Below are positions 7,387 through 14,290 of a stretch of 15,342 bases of DNA, one piece after another. How positions within the stretch are numbered: position 1 is the first letter of the stretch; every line of letters begins with the position of its first letter. The stretch comes from Micrococcales bacterium UBA7472 (GTDB lineage Bacteria > Actinomycetota > Actinomycetes > Actinomycetales > Microbacteriaceae). Under the pieces are notes generated by a model. That model was not told the origin of the DNA. It was given only the letters and a program-made list of their open reading frames with translations, and ran no database searches. The position numbers and the translations under genes are program-made. Location of the stretch: NCBI GenBank assembly GCA_002478545.1, contig DLOY01000068.1, positions 15,210-30,551 on the forward strand, given 5' to 3'.

Positions 7387-8457
7387 ATGGCGCTTGAGAT
7401 CTCATCGAACCTGACCGAGCTGACAATGGCTATTTGCAACATTGAATCGGTCTCGGGCAACGAGTCTGAGCTTGCGGATGCGGTCGCGAATGCCTTGTCT
7501 GTTTTTCCCCACCTTGAGATTCTCAGGGATGGCAACGCGGTAGTCGCAAGGACCAATTTAGGTCGAATGCAACGCGTGGTTATTGCCGGCCACCTGGACA
7601 CTGTGCCGGTCGCAGACAACCTGCCCGCAACCCTGCACCACTTCGAACGTGAGCAAGTCATCATGGGCCGTGGCACCGTCGATATGAAGGGCGGCATTGC
7701 AGTCATGCTCAAGTTGGCTGCCGAGCTCAAGGATCCAAAGTACGACATCACCTGGGTCTTTTATGACAATGAGGAAGTCGCCAGTGAACTAAATGGACTG
7801 GGTCGGATCGCAAGAAACCGCCCAGACCTGATTCAGGGTGATTTTGCAGTGCTGTGTGAACCGACTAGCGCACTAATTGAGGGCGGTTGCAATGGAACCA
7901 TACGCATTGAGCTAAGTGCCAAAGGCATCAAGGCTCACTCCGCAAGACCTTGGATGGGCAAGAACGCCATCCATGAGCTAACTCCCGCTCTTGTGACACT
8001 GAGCAACTTTGAGCCAGAGACCGTAACCGTTGATGGTTTAGATTATCGCGAGAGTCTGAATGCTGTGCTAGCCAGTGCCGGAATTGCCACCAACGTAATC
8101 CCTGATTCCGCCACCTTGACAGTCAACTATCGCTTCGCACCATCTCGGACCGCGGCCGAGGTTGAGCAAAAACTTCGAGAGCTCTTCACTGGCTACGATG
8201 TAGAAATCACTGACCTTGCTCTTGGTGCCAGGCCAGGTTTGGATTTGGGATTGGCGCAAGAGTTTGCAGCCAGCGTCGGTTCGGAACCCAGACCCAAATA
8301 CGGTTGGACGGATGTTGCAAGATTTTCAGCACTGGGAATTCCGGCTGTGAATTTTGGTCCCGGAGACCCATCTTTAGCCCATGCGGATAATGAAAATGTT
8401 CCTGTCGGGCACCTTATCGACGTCCACAAAGCCCTTGGGGAGTGGCTGCGCGGATAA
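7387..8457 (+). CDS. dapE: Succinyl-diaminopimelate desuccinylase
   Basis: DapE (356 aa) is an M20-family zinc hydrolase that releases succinate from N-succinyl-LL-diaminopimelate, two steps after DapD. Metal ligands are visible: G-H-L-D-T-V (His69, Asp71), G-T-V-D-M-K-G-G (Asp99), D-N-E-E (Glu129, Glu130), C-E-P-T (Glu158) and a C-terminal L-A-H-A-D-N-E (His332). The dimerisation domain with K-A-H-S-A-R-P (about 182-188) lies between. I choose ATG 7387 because TAGCCT lies exactly seven bases upstream. A TTG at 7381 in the same frame would leave only one base after that element. Adjacency to dapD on the opposite strand supports DapE over other M20 peptidases. Confidence 0.93.
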   Translation: MALEISSNLTELTMAICNIESVSGNESELADAVANALSVFPHLEILRDGNAVVARTNLGRMQRVVIAGHLDTVPVADNLPATLHHFEREQVIMGRGTVDMKGGIAVMLKLAAELKDPKYDITWVFYDNEEVASELNGLGRIARNRPDLIQGDFAVLCEPTSALIEGGCNGTIRIELSAKGIKAHSARPWMGKNAIHELTPALVTLSNFEPETVTVDGLDYRESLNAVLASAGIATNVIPDSATLTVNYRFAPSRTAAEVEQKLRELFTGYDVEITDLALGARPGLDLGLAQEFAASVGSEPRPKYGWTDVARFSALGIPAVNFGPGDPSLAHADNENVPVGHLIDVHKALGEWLRG

Positions 8458-8462
8458 CCGGG

Positions 8463-8492
8463 TTGGCTATCTGAGGCTAATTTTGGTTTAAT
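8463..8492 (+). promoter_or_regulatory. Sigma-70-type promoter for the DUF3117 gene
   Basis: TTGGCT (8463-8468) and TTTAAT (8487-8492) are separated by 18 bases, a good match to a housekeeping promoter. A start near 8499 would leave a leader of about 28 bases containing AGGAG at 8515-8519. This makes it one of the few genes in the window with an ordinary leader. Confidence 0.55.
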
Positions 8493-8514
8493 TGTGGCTT
8501 CAGCGCTTTTTCCT

Positions 8515-8519
8515 AGGAG
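8515..8519 (+). promoter_or_regulatory. Ribosome binding site deciding the DUF3117 start
   Basis: AGGAG lies eight bases before the ATG at 8528. This selects the M-A-A-M-K-P-R-T start, which matches the usual family N-terminus, over the longer in-frame reading from 8492 that overlaps the -10 element. Confidence 0.8.
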
Positions 8520-8527
8520 TTTTTCTC

Positions 8528-8701
8528 ATGGCAGCTATGAAGCCACGCACCGGTGACGGCCCAATGGAGGCCGAGCGTGAACCGCGCGGACTCATTGTCC
8601 TTCGCGTACCACTAGAGGGCGGGGGTCGCCTAGTCGTATCGATCAACGATGCAGAGGCTAAGGCGCTTCACGCAGTCCTCGAGGGTGTCATCAAGAAGTA
8701 G
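8528..8701 (+). CDS. DUF3117 family small protein
   Basis: This 57-residue protein begins M-A-A-M-K-P-R-T-G-D-G-P and contains R-V-P-L-E-G-G-G-R-L-V-V. Both are hallmarks of DUF3117, a small family conserved across actinobacteria (Rv1211 in M. tuberculosis). It has no signal peptide, membrane segment or catalytic motif. The beta-like first part and short C-terminal helix suggest a compact cytoplasmic protein. Its function is unknown to me; near-universal conservation in the phylum suggests a housekeeping role. It has its own promoter and a good Shine-Dalgarno, unlike most monocistronic genes here. It ends three bases from the convergent methyltransferase, with both stops inside a small palindrome. 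Confidence 0.92.
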   Translation: MAAMKPRTGDGPMEAEREPRGLIVLRVPLEGGGRLVVSINDAEAKALHAVLEGVIKK

Positions 8702-8712
8702 CGCTCAGCGCT
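8700..8712. repeat. 13-base palindrome holding both convergent stop codons
   Basis: AGCGC-TCA-GCGCT (8700-8712) can form a five-pair stem with a three-base loop in either transcript. The DUF3117 TAG ends in the left arm. The methyltransferase TGA is the loop read on the other strand. On the + strand TTTAC follows, too short for a classical terminator. It may be a weak bidirectional terminator or 3'-end stabiliser; chance is possible. Confidence 0.35.
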
Positions 8713-9352
8713 TTACAACGAACAGCAACCCATCACCTGCGAGGGAGATGGTTGATAGAAAATCTTCTGAGCCGTCAAACGCCTTCAATACATTTCTCAC
8801 GGCCACTGTCTCATCATCGCGCAGCGTCGGGTTCGGAACTCGATCTCTAAACAAAGCGTGAGCAATCACAAGAGCGCCGCCTGGCTTGAGGAGCGAAACC
8901 GCGGTCGGGAGGAGGCCTTCGACGTCTTCGGCGTCAATGTCGATAAAGACCAGGTCGTAGGCAGACTCCGCCATATTGCCCATGACTGCGGCGGCTTTAC
9001 CGGTGATTGTTCGAAGCCTCGAGGCTGGAATGCCAGCTAGCTTGAAGTTCTCCTTCGCCACGTTCTGATACTCGGGTTCTGAGTCGATTGTGGTGAGAAT
9101 GCTGTCTGCTGAGGCGGAGAGTAGCCAGAGTCCGGAGACGCCAGCTCCGGTGCCGACCTCGACCATGTTCTTGGCTTTTCCTACCGCTGCCAACAGCGCG
9201 AGCTGCGACCCGGTTGCTGGCGTGATTGACTCCACACCAAGTTCATCCGCGTGACGCCTTGCGACGCGGATGTGCTCTGGCTCGAGGGGGTAATCCTCGG
9301 CGAATTTCCAGCTAGAAATTTTGTCAATCATGTTGCGCTCAAGCATAGGCAT
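8705..9352 (-). CDS. O-methyltransferase (SAM-dependent, class I)
   Basis: This 215-residue methyltransferase is of the caffeoyl-CoA/catechol O-methyltransferase type found next to tatB in actinobacteria (Rv1220c in M. tuberculosis). Motif I, V-E-V-G-T-G-A-G-V-S-G (about 65-75), binds S-adenosylmethionine. T-I-D-S-E-P (about 90-95) carries the acidic residue for the ribose. D-L-V-F-I-D-I-D-A (about 133-141) and K-P-G-G-A-L-V-I-A-H (about 154-163) follow. The natural substrate is unknown. The start is uncertain: ATGs at 9352, 9346 and 9331 are all possible. The one at 9331 (M-I-D-K-I-S-S-W-K-F) lies closest to where homologues normally begin. No clear Shine-Dalgarno precedes any of them. It is divergent from tatB and convergent with DUF3117. 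Confidence 0.9.
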   Translation of the reverse strand: MPMLERNMIDKISSWKFAEDYPLEPEHIRVARRHADELGVESITPATGSQLALLAAVGKAKNMVEVGTGAGVSGLWLLSASADSILTTIDSEPEYQNVAKENFKLAGIPASRLRTITGKAAAVMGNMAESAYDLVFIDIDAEDVEGLLPTAVSLLKPGGALVIAHALFRDRVPNPTLRDDETVAVRNVLKAFDGSEDFLSTISLAGDGLLFVVKR

Positions 9353-9359
9353 GCTGTGC

Positions 9360-9378
9360 GTGAAAACACGGTATTCAC
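9360..9378. promoter_or_regulatory. Imperfect dyad between methyltransferase and tatB
   Basis: GTGAA at 9360-9364 and TTCAC at 9374-9378 are perfect inverted arms. AC/GT inner pairs at 9366-9367 and 9371-9372 also match, giving 14 of 18 paired positions around 9369. It covers the expected -35 region of tatB and a possible -10 (TACCGT, 9373 down to 9368) of the methyltransferase. It could be an operator controlling both genes; no known regulator is recognised. Confidence 0.3.
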
Positions 9379-9384
9379 TAGGAG

Positions 9385-9390
9385 TAAACT
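9385..9390 (+). promoter_or_regulatory. -10 element of a leaderless tatB promoter
   Basis: TAAACT at 9385-9390 is six bases before the tatB ATG at 9397. The GGAG at 9381-9384 is twelve bases from the ATG, too far to act as a Shine-Dalgarno. A leaderless transcript is therefore the simplest reading. Confidence 0.55.
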
Positions 9391-9396
9391 CTTGGC

Positions 9397-9753
9397 ATGT
9401 TCGGTCTTAGCGCGGAGAAGTTTTTGCTCCTTGTGGTGCTGGCCGTGATTATTTTGGGTCCTGACCGTCTTCCTTATTACGCCAAGAAGCTGGGTGAGTT
9501 GGTGCGCAAGGCCAAGCGCATGATTGACGGTGCTCAGGAGCAAATGAAGACTGAGCTTGGCGGCGACTTCGAGGACATGGACTGGAAGAAACTCGACCCG
9601 CGTCAATACGACCCAAGACGTATTGTTCGAGAGGCTCTGCTGGAGGAAAAGCGTGAACAGCGCAACATCGCCCAGCAGTTAAACCGCCCAAAGCCGGTTC
9701 AAAAACCACTCGAGATCGGCGAAGCCGCTCCCTTTGATGCGGACGCTACCTAA
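9397..9753 (+). CDS. tatB: Sec-independent protein translocase subunit TatB
   Basis: TatB (118 aa) is a single-span membrane protein of the twin-arginine translocase, which exports folded proteins. It has a short N-terminal hydrophobic helix (about residues 7-21). The conserved hinge I-L-G-P-D-R-L-P (19-26) and an amphipathic basic helix (27-45) follow. The charged tail contains W-K-K-L-D-P-R-Q-Y-D-P-R-R, as in actinobacterial TatB. The tail and the chromosomal place (methyltransferase side, then mrp) argue for TatB over TatA. No tatA or tatC is in the window. In M. tuberculosis sigE, rseA and htrA lie between the methyltransferase and tatB; here they are absent. Its TAA overlaps the stop of the convergent dehydrogenase by four bases (CTAA). 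Confidence 0.92.
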   Translation: MFGLSAEKFLLLVVLAVIILGPDRLPYYAKKLGELVRKAKRMIDGAQEQMKTELGGDFEDMDWKKLDPRQYDPRRIVREALLEEKREQRNIAQQLNRPKPVQKPLEIGEAAPFDADAT

Positions 9754-11225
9754 ATCTTGCCCATCACCTTGGCTAGTGCTGTCATTAGCGGAGCCATCTT
9801 TTTGAAATCCTTGGCCCGATTAGGCAAACCAATTGGAAGCTTGTTTGCCACACCAATGGTTCGAGTCTCGGTGTAGCGCAAAAGACCGCCAGGTCCAGAG
9901 CGCCGGCCCATCCCAGACTGCTTCATACCACCCATCGGTGCCGCCATCGACGCCATGGTTGCTCGGTAACCCTCGTTAATATTCACAGAACCTGCCATCA
10001 ACCTGGATGCCAGTTTCAAAGCTGCTCGCTGATCACCAACAATCGAGGCATTCAGGCCAAACTCAGTTGCGTTTGCAAGCTCAACCGCTTCGTCCAATGA
10101 GTCGTAGCCAACCAGGGCGATGACTGGGCCGAAGACCTCCTTGTGAAGGATTTCAGCGCCCAGTGGCAAATCCGTCAAAACTGTTGGGCGATAGAAGGTT
10201 GGACCAATCTCGTCAGCTGGCTTTCCGCCAGTGACGATTCGCGCACCCTCCGCTACTGCGCGCTTGATGAAGCCGTCCACGCGCTCGATCTGGATTCTTG
10301 AGGTCAGGGCCCCAAGGTCATACTCAAATCTGTTGGAGGTTCCCAGCGTCAGACTCTCAACTCGTCGCTTGAGAATCTCTTCGAATTTCTTGAGTGCATG
10401 ATTTGGCACGTAGAGTCGTTCGATTGAGACGCAGAGCTGACCCGCATTTCCAAAGGCACTGCCAATGGCAATCTCTGCCGCTTTTTCAAGATCGGCTCCC
10501 GGCATCACAATCATCGGGTTCTTGCCACCCAGTTCAAGCGAATATCCAATCAAGCGCTTGGCCGCCCGCTCCGCAACCAACTTGCCGGTCGGGGTTGAGC
10601 CCGTGAATGCCACGTAGTCGGCATTGTCAGTAATGGCATTACCAACCTCCGCCGGATCACCGTAGACGACTCGCCAAACACCCTTCGGAACACCAGCCTT
10701 CTCAGCCAAATCACGTAGAGCCAGAACGGTGTGGCTAGTTTGGTTGTCAGCTTTTTGAACCACAGTGTTACCCGTCATCAGCGCAGGGATCACATCCATC
10801 AACGTGAGTGCCAGCGGGTAGTTCCAGGGGGTAATGATTCCCACCACACCAACTGGAGCTGGCTCAACATAAGCGCTCAGCATCAGCGGCACTCCTGCGC
10901 GCACCTTCTTGCGTCGAAGAAGTTTTGGAGAGACCTTGGCATAGTAGGAGATGGCTGCCAGGCCTCCGGTGATCTCCTCGAACGCGTGCGAACGGCTTTT
11001 GCCAGTCTCCAGCTGCAGCTGATCCATTAGAGAATTCTGGTTCTCGATTACCAAATCGGCGTACTTGGCGGCAATCCTGGCGCGAGCCTTAGCGCCTATG
11101 GCATTCCAGCTCGGTTGCAACTTTTTTGCCTCAACAAACTCAAGCGCAACATCGGTTGCCGAGTAAGGCTCGAGAGTGTGAATGACTTCGCCGGAAACGG
11201 GATTTACAACGCTGATGGAATCCAT
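9750..11225 (-). CDS. Succinate-semialdehyde dehydrogenase (GabD2-like aldehyde dehydrogenase)
   Basis: This is an NAD(P)-dependent aldehyde dehydrogenase (491 aa). It most resembles the actinobacterial GabD2 group (Rv1731-like), which oxidises succinic semialdehyde to succinate. Catalytic features are P-W-N (Asn135), V-V-Q-K-A-D (Lys158, cofactor), F-T-G-S (207-210), L-E-L-G-G-K (general base Glu231) and G-Q-L-C (nucleophile Cys265). V-V-Q-K-A-D-N-Q-T and the R-L-I-G-Y-S-L-E-L stretch are typical of this subgroup. Substrate specificity is inferred by resemblance and could be broader. The ATG at 11225 lies seven bases after the mrp TAA, which is followed at once by an in-frame TAG. There is no clear Shine-Dalgarno, so it is probably co-transcribed with and coupled to mrp. 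Its stop overlaps tatB. Confidence 0.88.
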   Translation of the reverse strand: MDSISVVNPVSGEVIHTLEPYSATDVALEFVEAKKLQPSWNAIGAKARARIAAKYADLVIENQNSLMDQLQLETGKSRSHAFEEITGGLAAISYYAKVSPKLLRRKKVRAGVPLMLSAYVEPAPVGVVGIITPWNYPLALTLMDVIPALMTGNTVVQKADNQTSHTVLALRDLAEKAGVPKGVWRVVYGDPAEVGNAITDNADYVAFTGSTPTGKLVAERAAKRLIGYSLELGGKNPMIVMPGADLEKAAEIAIGSAFGNAGQLCVSIERLYVPNHALKKFEEILKRRVESLTLGTSNRFEYDLGALTSRIQIERVDGFIKRAVAEGARIVTGGKPADEIGPTFYRPTVLTDLPLGAEILHKEVFGPVIALVGYDSLDEAVELANATEFGLNASIVGDQRAALKLASRLMAGSVNINEGYRATMASMAAPMGGMKQSGMGRRSGPGGLLRYTETRTIGVANKLPIGLPNRAKDFKKMAPLMTALAKVMGKI

Positions 11226-11232
11226 AGCTCTA

Positions 11233-12330
11233 TTAACTCAGAGAAATGTCTAAACGCTTCCCCGCCAGACCTCTTGGGGTGCGAGAAATCTTTTGAGCCA
11301 GCTCAAGAATCAACCTCGAAACTGGATCCTCAGGGTCAGAAATAACCAATGGGACCCCTGCATCAGATGCGGCACGCAACTGAGTTGAAATCGGAAGCTG
11401 CGCCAAAACTGACACCTCTTTGCCCGTTTTTCGCTGCAGAGCACTCGCCACCGATTCACCACCACCGGAACCAAAGATCTCCATGCGTCCAGTTGGGGTA
11501 TCTAGGTAGCTCATGTTTTCAATTACACCCAGCACCTCGCCGCCTACCTGACCAGAGATAGAACCTGAGCGCTCCGCGACTTGAGCGGCGGCAGCCTGTG
11601 GGGTGGTCACCACGAGAGACTTAGCTCCTGGAAGCAGTTGTCCGAGACTTATCGCCACATCTCCAGTTCCAGGAGGCAGGTCGACAACTAGATAGTCAAG
11701 ATCTCCCCAGTAGACGTCGGTTAGAAACTGCTCAATAGCTCGGTGGAGCATCGGTCCCCGCCAGGCAATTGGTTGATTGTCCTGAACGAAAAACCCAATT
11801 GACATCACTCTGACATCAAATGCAATCGGTGGCAGCATCAGCTCATCTACCTTGGTTGGACCGCTTGTGATACCAAGCTGACCCGGGATGGAGTAACCAA
11901 AGATGTCGGCATCCAAGAGCCCTACCTTGTTGCCAAGTTTTGCCAATGCAGCGGCCAGGTTGGCAGTCAGGGTTGATTTGCCAACCCCACCTTTACCGCT
12001 TCCGACAAAGATCACCTGTGTGAGGTTGCCGGTCTGCGCAAAAGGGTTAAAGCGTGGCGGCTTACCGCCGCGAAGTTTTTCTTTGAGAGCATCGCGCTCT
12101 TGCTGAGACATTGTGCTCATCTCGAGGTTCACCTCGGAGAAGCTGGAGAGTGCAGTTCGAGCATCGCGCTCGATCTTTTGAGCAGCCGGGCATCCAACAA
12201 TGGTCAGCTTGATCTTGAGGTCGATCGAGGAGTCCTGCTCGGACAAGATTTCGACCATCCCCAACTCAGTTATGGGTGCTCTGAGCTCGGGGTCAATCAC
12301 CGAAGCCAGCAGTGAAAACGCCTTGGACAC
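11233..12330 (-). CDS. mrp: Mrp/ApbC-family P-loop ATPase, probable Fe-S cluster carrier
   Basis: This Mrp-family protein (365 aa) has an N-terminal MIP18/DUF59 domain (about 1-75: D-P-E-L-R near 13, I-V-G-C-P with Cys47). A deviant Walker A ATPase domain follows: G-S-G-K-G-G-V-G-K-S-T at 110-120, D-A-D-I-F at 140-144, and V-V-D-L-P-P-G-T-G-D at 215-224. Such proteins bind and transfer iron-sulfur clusters. The usual C-X-X-C after E-N-M-S-Y is missing; the sequence reads L-D-T-P-T-G-R-M-E. From memory this replacement is shared by other actinobacteria. The start is a GTG with GAGGG upstream and a short three-base spacing. The gene is followed by the dehydrogenase in a two-gene operon and diverges from the YflT-domain gene. 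M. tuberculosis Rv1229c is the equivalent. Confidence 0.93.
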   Translation of the reverse strand: MSKAFSLLASVIDPELRAPITELGMVEILSEQDSSIDLKIKLTIVGCPAAQKIERDARTALSSFSEVNLEMSTMSQQERDALKEKLRGGKPPRFNPFAQTGNLTQVIFVGSGKGGVGKSTLTANLAAALAKLGNKVGLLDADIFGYSIPGQLGITSGPTKVDELMLPPIAFDVRVMSIGFFVQDNQPIAWRGPMLHRAIEQFLTDVYWGDLDYLVVDLPPGTGDVAISLGQLLPGAKSLVVTTPQAAAAQVAERSGSISGQVGGEVLGVIENMSYLDTPTGRMEIFGSGGGESVASALQRKTGKEVSVLAQLPISTQLRAASDAGVPLVISDPEDPVSRLILELAQKISRTPRGLAGKRLDISLS

Positions 12331-12397
12331 TTACCCTCTTTTGTTTGCTCTGAGAGATAACCCTATTTGCTTGGCGCATTCGTGGCACAATCATGCA
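12331..12397. promoter_or_regulatory. Divergent promoter region, mrp / YflT-domain gene
   Basis: On the + strand, TGGCACAAT (extended -10, hexamer CACAAT 12386-12391) is six bases before the GTG at 12398, giving a probable leaderless mRNA. On the - strand, overlapping candidates TAGGGT (12365 down to 12360) and TTATCT (12360 down to 12355) would leave a short leader. That leader contains AGAGGG (12339 down to 12334), three bases from the mrp GTG. Nothing else is recognised in the 67-base gap. Confidence 0.45.
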
Positions 12398-12898
12398 GTG
12401 GCAGATACAACTAAGCGCAATCTAGGTCCCCAGATTCCCACCGGACACATCCTCGGGGAGTTCTCCTCTTATCAGGATGCAATTGCGCTCGTGGATCGAC
12501 TGGTCGCTTCAGACTTTGCCGCCAATCGCATCAGCATCATTGGTCTTGACCCAGTATTGGTTGAAAAGGTGCGATCAAAGCTTGGCTATGGTCGCGTTGT
12601 GCTCTCTGGAGCCATCACTGGGTTTTGGCTCGGTATCCTGCTGTCGCTGCTTCTCGGGGTTGGAATTGAAACTACCGCAGACGGTCAACTCAGTTACAAC
12701 CCACAACAATTTGCCGCGGTACTGGTGGTATCCGCTGGAATTGGCATGCTAATCAACATAATCCGCTTTGCTGCTTCGAAAAATAAGCGCGGATTCCTCT
12801 CGACGCAGATGCCGGTGGCATCAAAGTATCGAGTGCTAGTTCCGGATGTGGATGCCGCTGCCGCTCTCAAAGCACTATCAGCCGGCGGAACCGAGTAG
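12398..12898 (+). CDS. YflT-domain (general stress protein 17M-like) membrane protein
   Basis: This 166-residue protein has an N-terminal YflT-like domain: G-E-F-S-S-Y-Q-D-A, then V-D-R-L-V-A-S-D-F and I-S-I-I-G-L-D, about residues 20-51. Two predicted membrane helices follow (about 69-90 and 105-123), then a polar C-terminal piece with Y-R-V-L-V-P-D. This layout is what actinobacterial proteins annotated as general stress protein show; the molecular function is unknown. I choose the GTG at 12398. The longer in-frame reading from 12200 lies inside mrp on the other strand, and a -10-like CACAAT ends six bases before this GTG. The encoded start V-A-D-T-T-K is polar, as in homologues. Its 3' end overlaps the convergent aminopeptidase by 21 bases. 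Confidence 0.85.
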   Translation: MADTTKRNLGPQIPTGHILGEFSSYQDAIALVDRLVASDFAANRISIIGLDPVLVEKVRSKLGYGRVVLSGAITGFWLGILLSLLLGVGIETTADGQLSYNPQQFAAVLVVSAGIGMLINIIRFAASKNKRGFLSTQMPVASKYRVLVPDVDAAAALKALSAGGTE

Positions 12899-14272
12899 CT
12901 GCTCCTGGTACCAGGCCTCGATGCCTGCAACGGTTCTAGGTAACGCTCCGCTGAGGTTCTCTACGCCGGTTTCGGTTACCAAAACATCGTCTTCGATACG
13001 AACTCCAATGCCTCGAAGCTCCTCTGGGACAAGCAGATCATCCTTGTGGAAGTAGAGACCTGGCTCAATTGTGAAAATCATGCCTGGCTCCAAGATTCCA
13101 TCTTGATAGAGCTCGCGCCTAGCCTGGGCGCAGTCATGAACATCTAGTCCCAGGTGGTGGCTAGTGCCGTGAACCATGTAGCGGCGGTGGTGCTGGCGCT
13201 CTGGATCTAGTGCCTCTTCGGCAGTCACGGGAATTAGCCCGAATTCGGAAACCTTCTTGGCAATCACCTGCATTGCGGCATTGTGAATCTCTCGAAACTT
13301 GATGCCAGGTTTGGCAATTGCAAACGCTGCGTCGGCCGCCTCAAGAACAGCCTCATAAACCTTGCGCTGAGCATCGGTGAATTTGCCATTCACCGGGATG
13401 GTTCTTGTCACATCGGCGGTGTAAAGAGATTCGAGTTCGACTCCGGCATCAACCAAAATCAGGTCGCCGTTTTTGACCTCTCCATCGTTTCGAGTCCAGT
13501 GCAGTGTGCAGGCATTAGGACCACTGGCTGCAATGGTCTCGTAACCGAGGTCATAGCCCTCGACGCGAGCCCGAGCGAAGAATGCGGTTTCAACCACGCG
13601 TTCACCCCTGGGTTTTCTGGTTGCAAGCGGGAGTGCTCTGGCAACATCCCCAAATCCGCTGATGGTCACGGCGACTGCCTTACGCATCTGTGCGATCTCG
13701 AATTCATCTTTGACAAAGCGCATGCTAGACACGGCTTCAGCGAGTTTGGGATCTGACAGAGTTAGGTGATTGCCTAATTTCTTCAAAGTTTTTGGAAGCT
13801 TGGCAAGATCTTTGGTGGCAAGGCCCAGTTGAGCCTGCACCTCACTGAGGTTTGGTCTTCTACCCACCCAAAACTCGCCAATCATCGGGTTGGCAAAGAA
13901 CTCATCACTGTCCCGGCCTGCGGTTGGGCGGAAGAATAGGGTGGACTGAGTTTTCCCTGAGGTGGCATCAATCACCAATACCGAGTCTGGCACTGTCGCG
14001 GTGCCCCAGCCGGTGAGGTAGTGAAATGCGGTGTGTGGGCGATAGCGATACTCGGTGTCATTTGAGCGAGTCTTCATACCGCCGGCTTCGATGACCAAGA
14101 CCTTGCCCTTGAATTTTTTGGCAAGTGCAGCTCGGCGATTGGCGGCATACGGTGCCACCTCCCACTGCGGAACCTCGCTGTGAGGGGCGTCAGCCCAGTT
14201 ATCCGAAATGAACTTTAGGAACTCCGCCGACTGAGGGGTGCGGGAGCGGTTACTTTTCTGCTTCGATGCCAT
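12878..14272 (-). CDS. pepP: Xaa-Pro aminopeptidase (aminopeptidase P, M24B)
   Basis: This 464-residue metallopeptidase removes N-terminal residues preceding proline. The N-terminal aminopeptidase-P domain (about 35-185) has F-H-Y-L-T-G-W. The pita-bread catalytic domain follows with metal ligands Asp275 (V-D-A-G), Asp287 (T-A-D-V-T-R-T), His372 (G-T-S-H-H-L-G-L-D-V-H-D), Glu403 (T-I-E-P-G) and Glu427 (R-I-E-D-D). The start is ATG 14272. The in-frame extension to 14320 would overlap the divergent PHP gene, and CAGAAT seven bases upstream of 14272 suggests a leaderless start there. The lysine- and arginine-rich N-terminus (M-A-S-K-Q-K-S-N-R-S-R) is not a signal peptide, so it should be cytoplasmic. 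Peptide recycling is its likely role. Confidence 0.93.
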   Translation of the reverse strand: MASKQKSNRSRTPQSAEFLKFISDNWADAPHSEVPQWEVAPYAANRRAALAKKFKGKVLVIEAGGMKTRSNDTEYRYRPHTAFHYLTGWGTATVPDSVLVIDATSGKTQSTLFFRPTAGRDSDEFFANPMIGEFWVGRRPNLSEVQAQLGLATKDLAKLPKTLKKLGNHLTLSDPKLAEAVSSMRFVKDEFEIAQMRKAVAVTISGFGDVARALPLATRKPRGERVVETAFFARARVEGYDLGYETIAASGPNACTLHWTRNDGEVKNGDLILVDAGVELESLYTADVTRTIPVNGKFTDAQRKVYEAVLEAADAAFAIAKPGIKFREIHNAAMQVIAKKVSEFGLIPVTAEEALDPERQHHRRYMVHGTSHHLGLDVHDCAQARRELYQDGILEPGMIFTIEPGLYFHKDDLLVPEELRGIGVRIEDDVLVTETGVENLSGALPRTVAGIEAWYQEQLLGSAG

Positions 14273-14290
14273 ACCGACTATTCTGCTCCT
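14273..14290. promoter_or_regulatory. Bidirectional overlapping leaderless promoters, pepP / PHP gene
   Basis: The gap is only 18 bases. TATTCT (14279-14284) is six bases before the PHP GTG at 14291. On the other strand CAGAAT (14285 down to 14280) is seven bases before the pepP ATG at 14272. The two -10 hexamers overlap in five of six base pairs. No Shine-Dalgarno sequence is possible in the remaining space. The -35 matches are weak. If both work, only one polymerase can occupy the site at a time. Confidence 0.6.

Noticed and set aside
8492..8527. Extended DUF3117 start
   Set aside because: The upstream ATG overlaps the -10 hexamer, and AGGAG is placed for the ATG at 8528, which gives the conserved N-terminus.
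9381..9384. GGAG upstream of tatB as a Shine-Dalgarno sequence
   Set aside because: It is twelve bases from the ATG, with a good -10 element in between. A leaderless start is simpler.
12200..12397. Extended N-terminus for the YflT-domain protein
   Set aside because: The extension is antisense to the mrp 5' end and does not resemble the family. The GTG at 12398 with CACAAT six bases upstream is a better start.
12904..12915. Perfect 12-base palindrome CCTGGTACCAGG near the end of pepP
   Set aside because: It lies in coding sequence, and a 12-base palindrome is expected a few times by chance in 15 kb. It has no T-run and no link to a gene boundary.
13283..13756. 157-codon open frame antisense to pepP
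   Set aside because: It is a shadow of the conserved catalytic region on the other strand, with no recognisable protein features.
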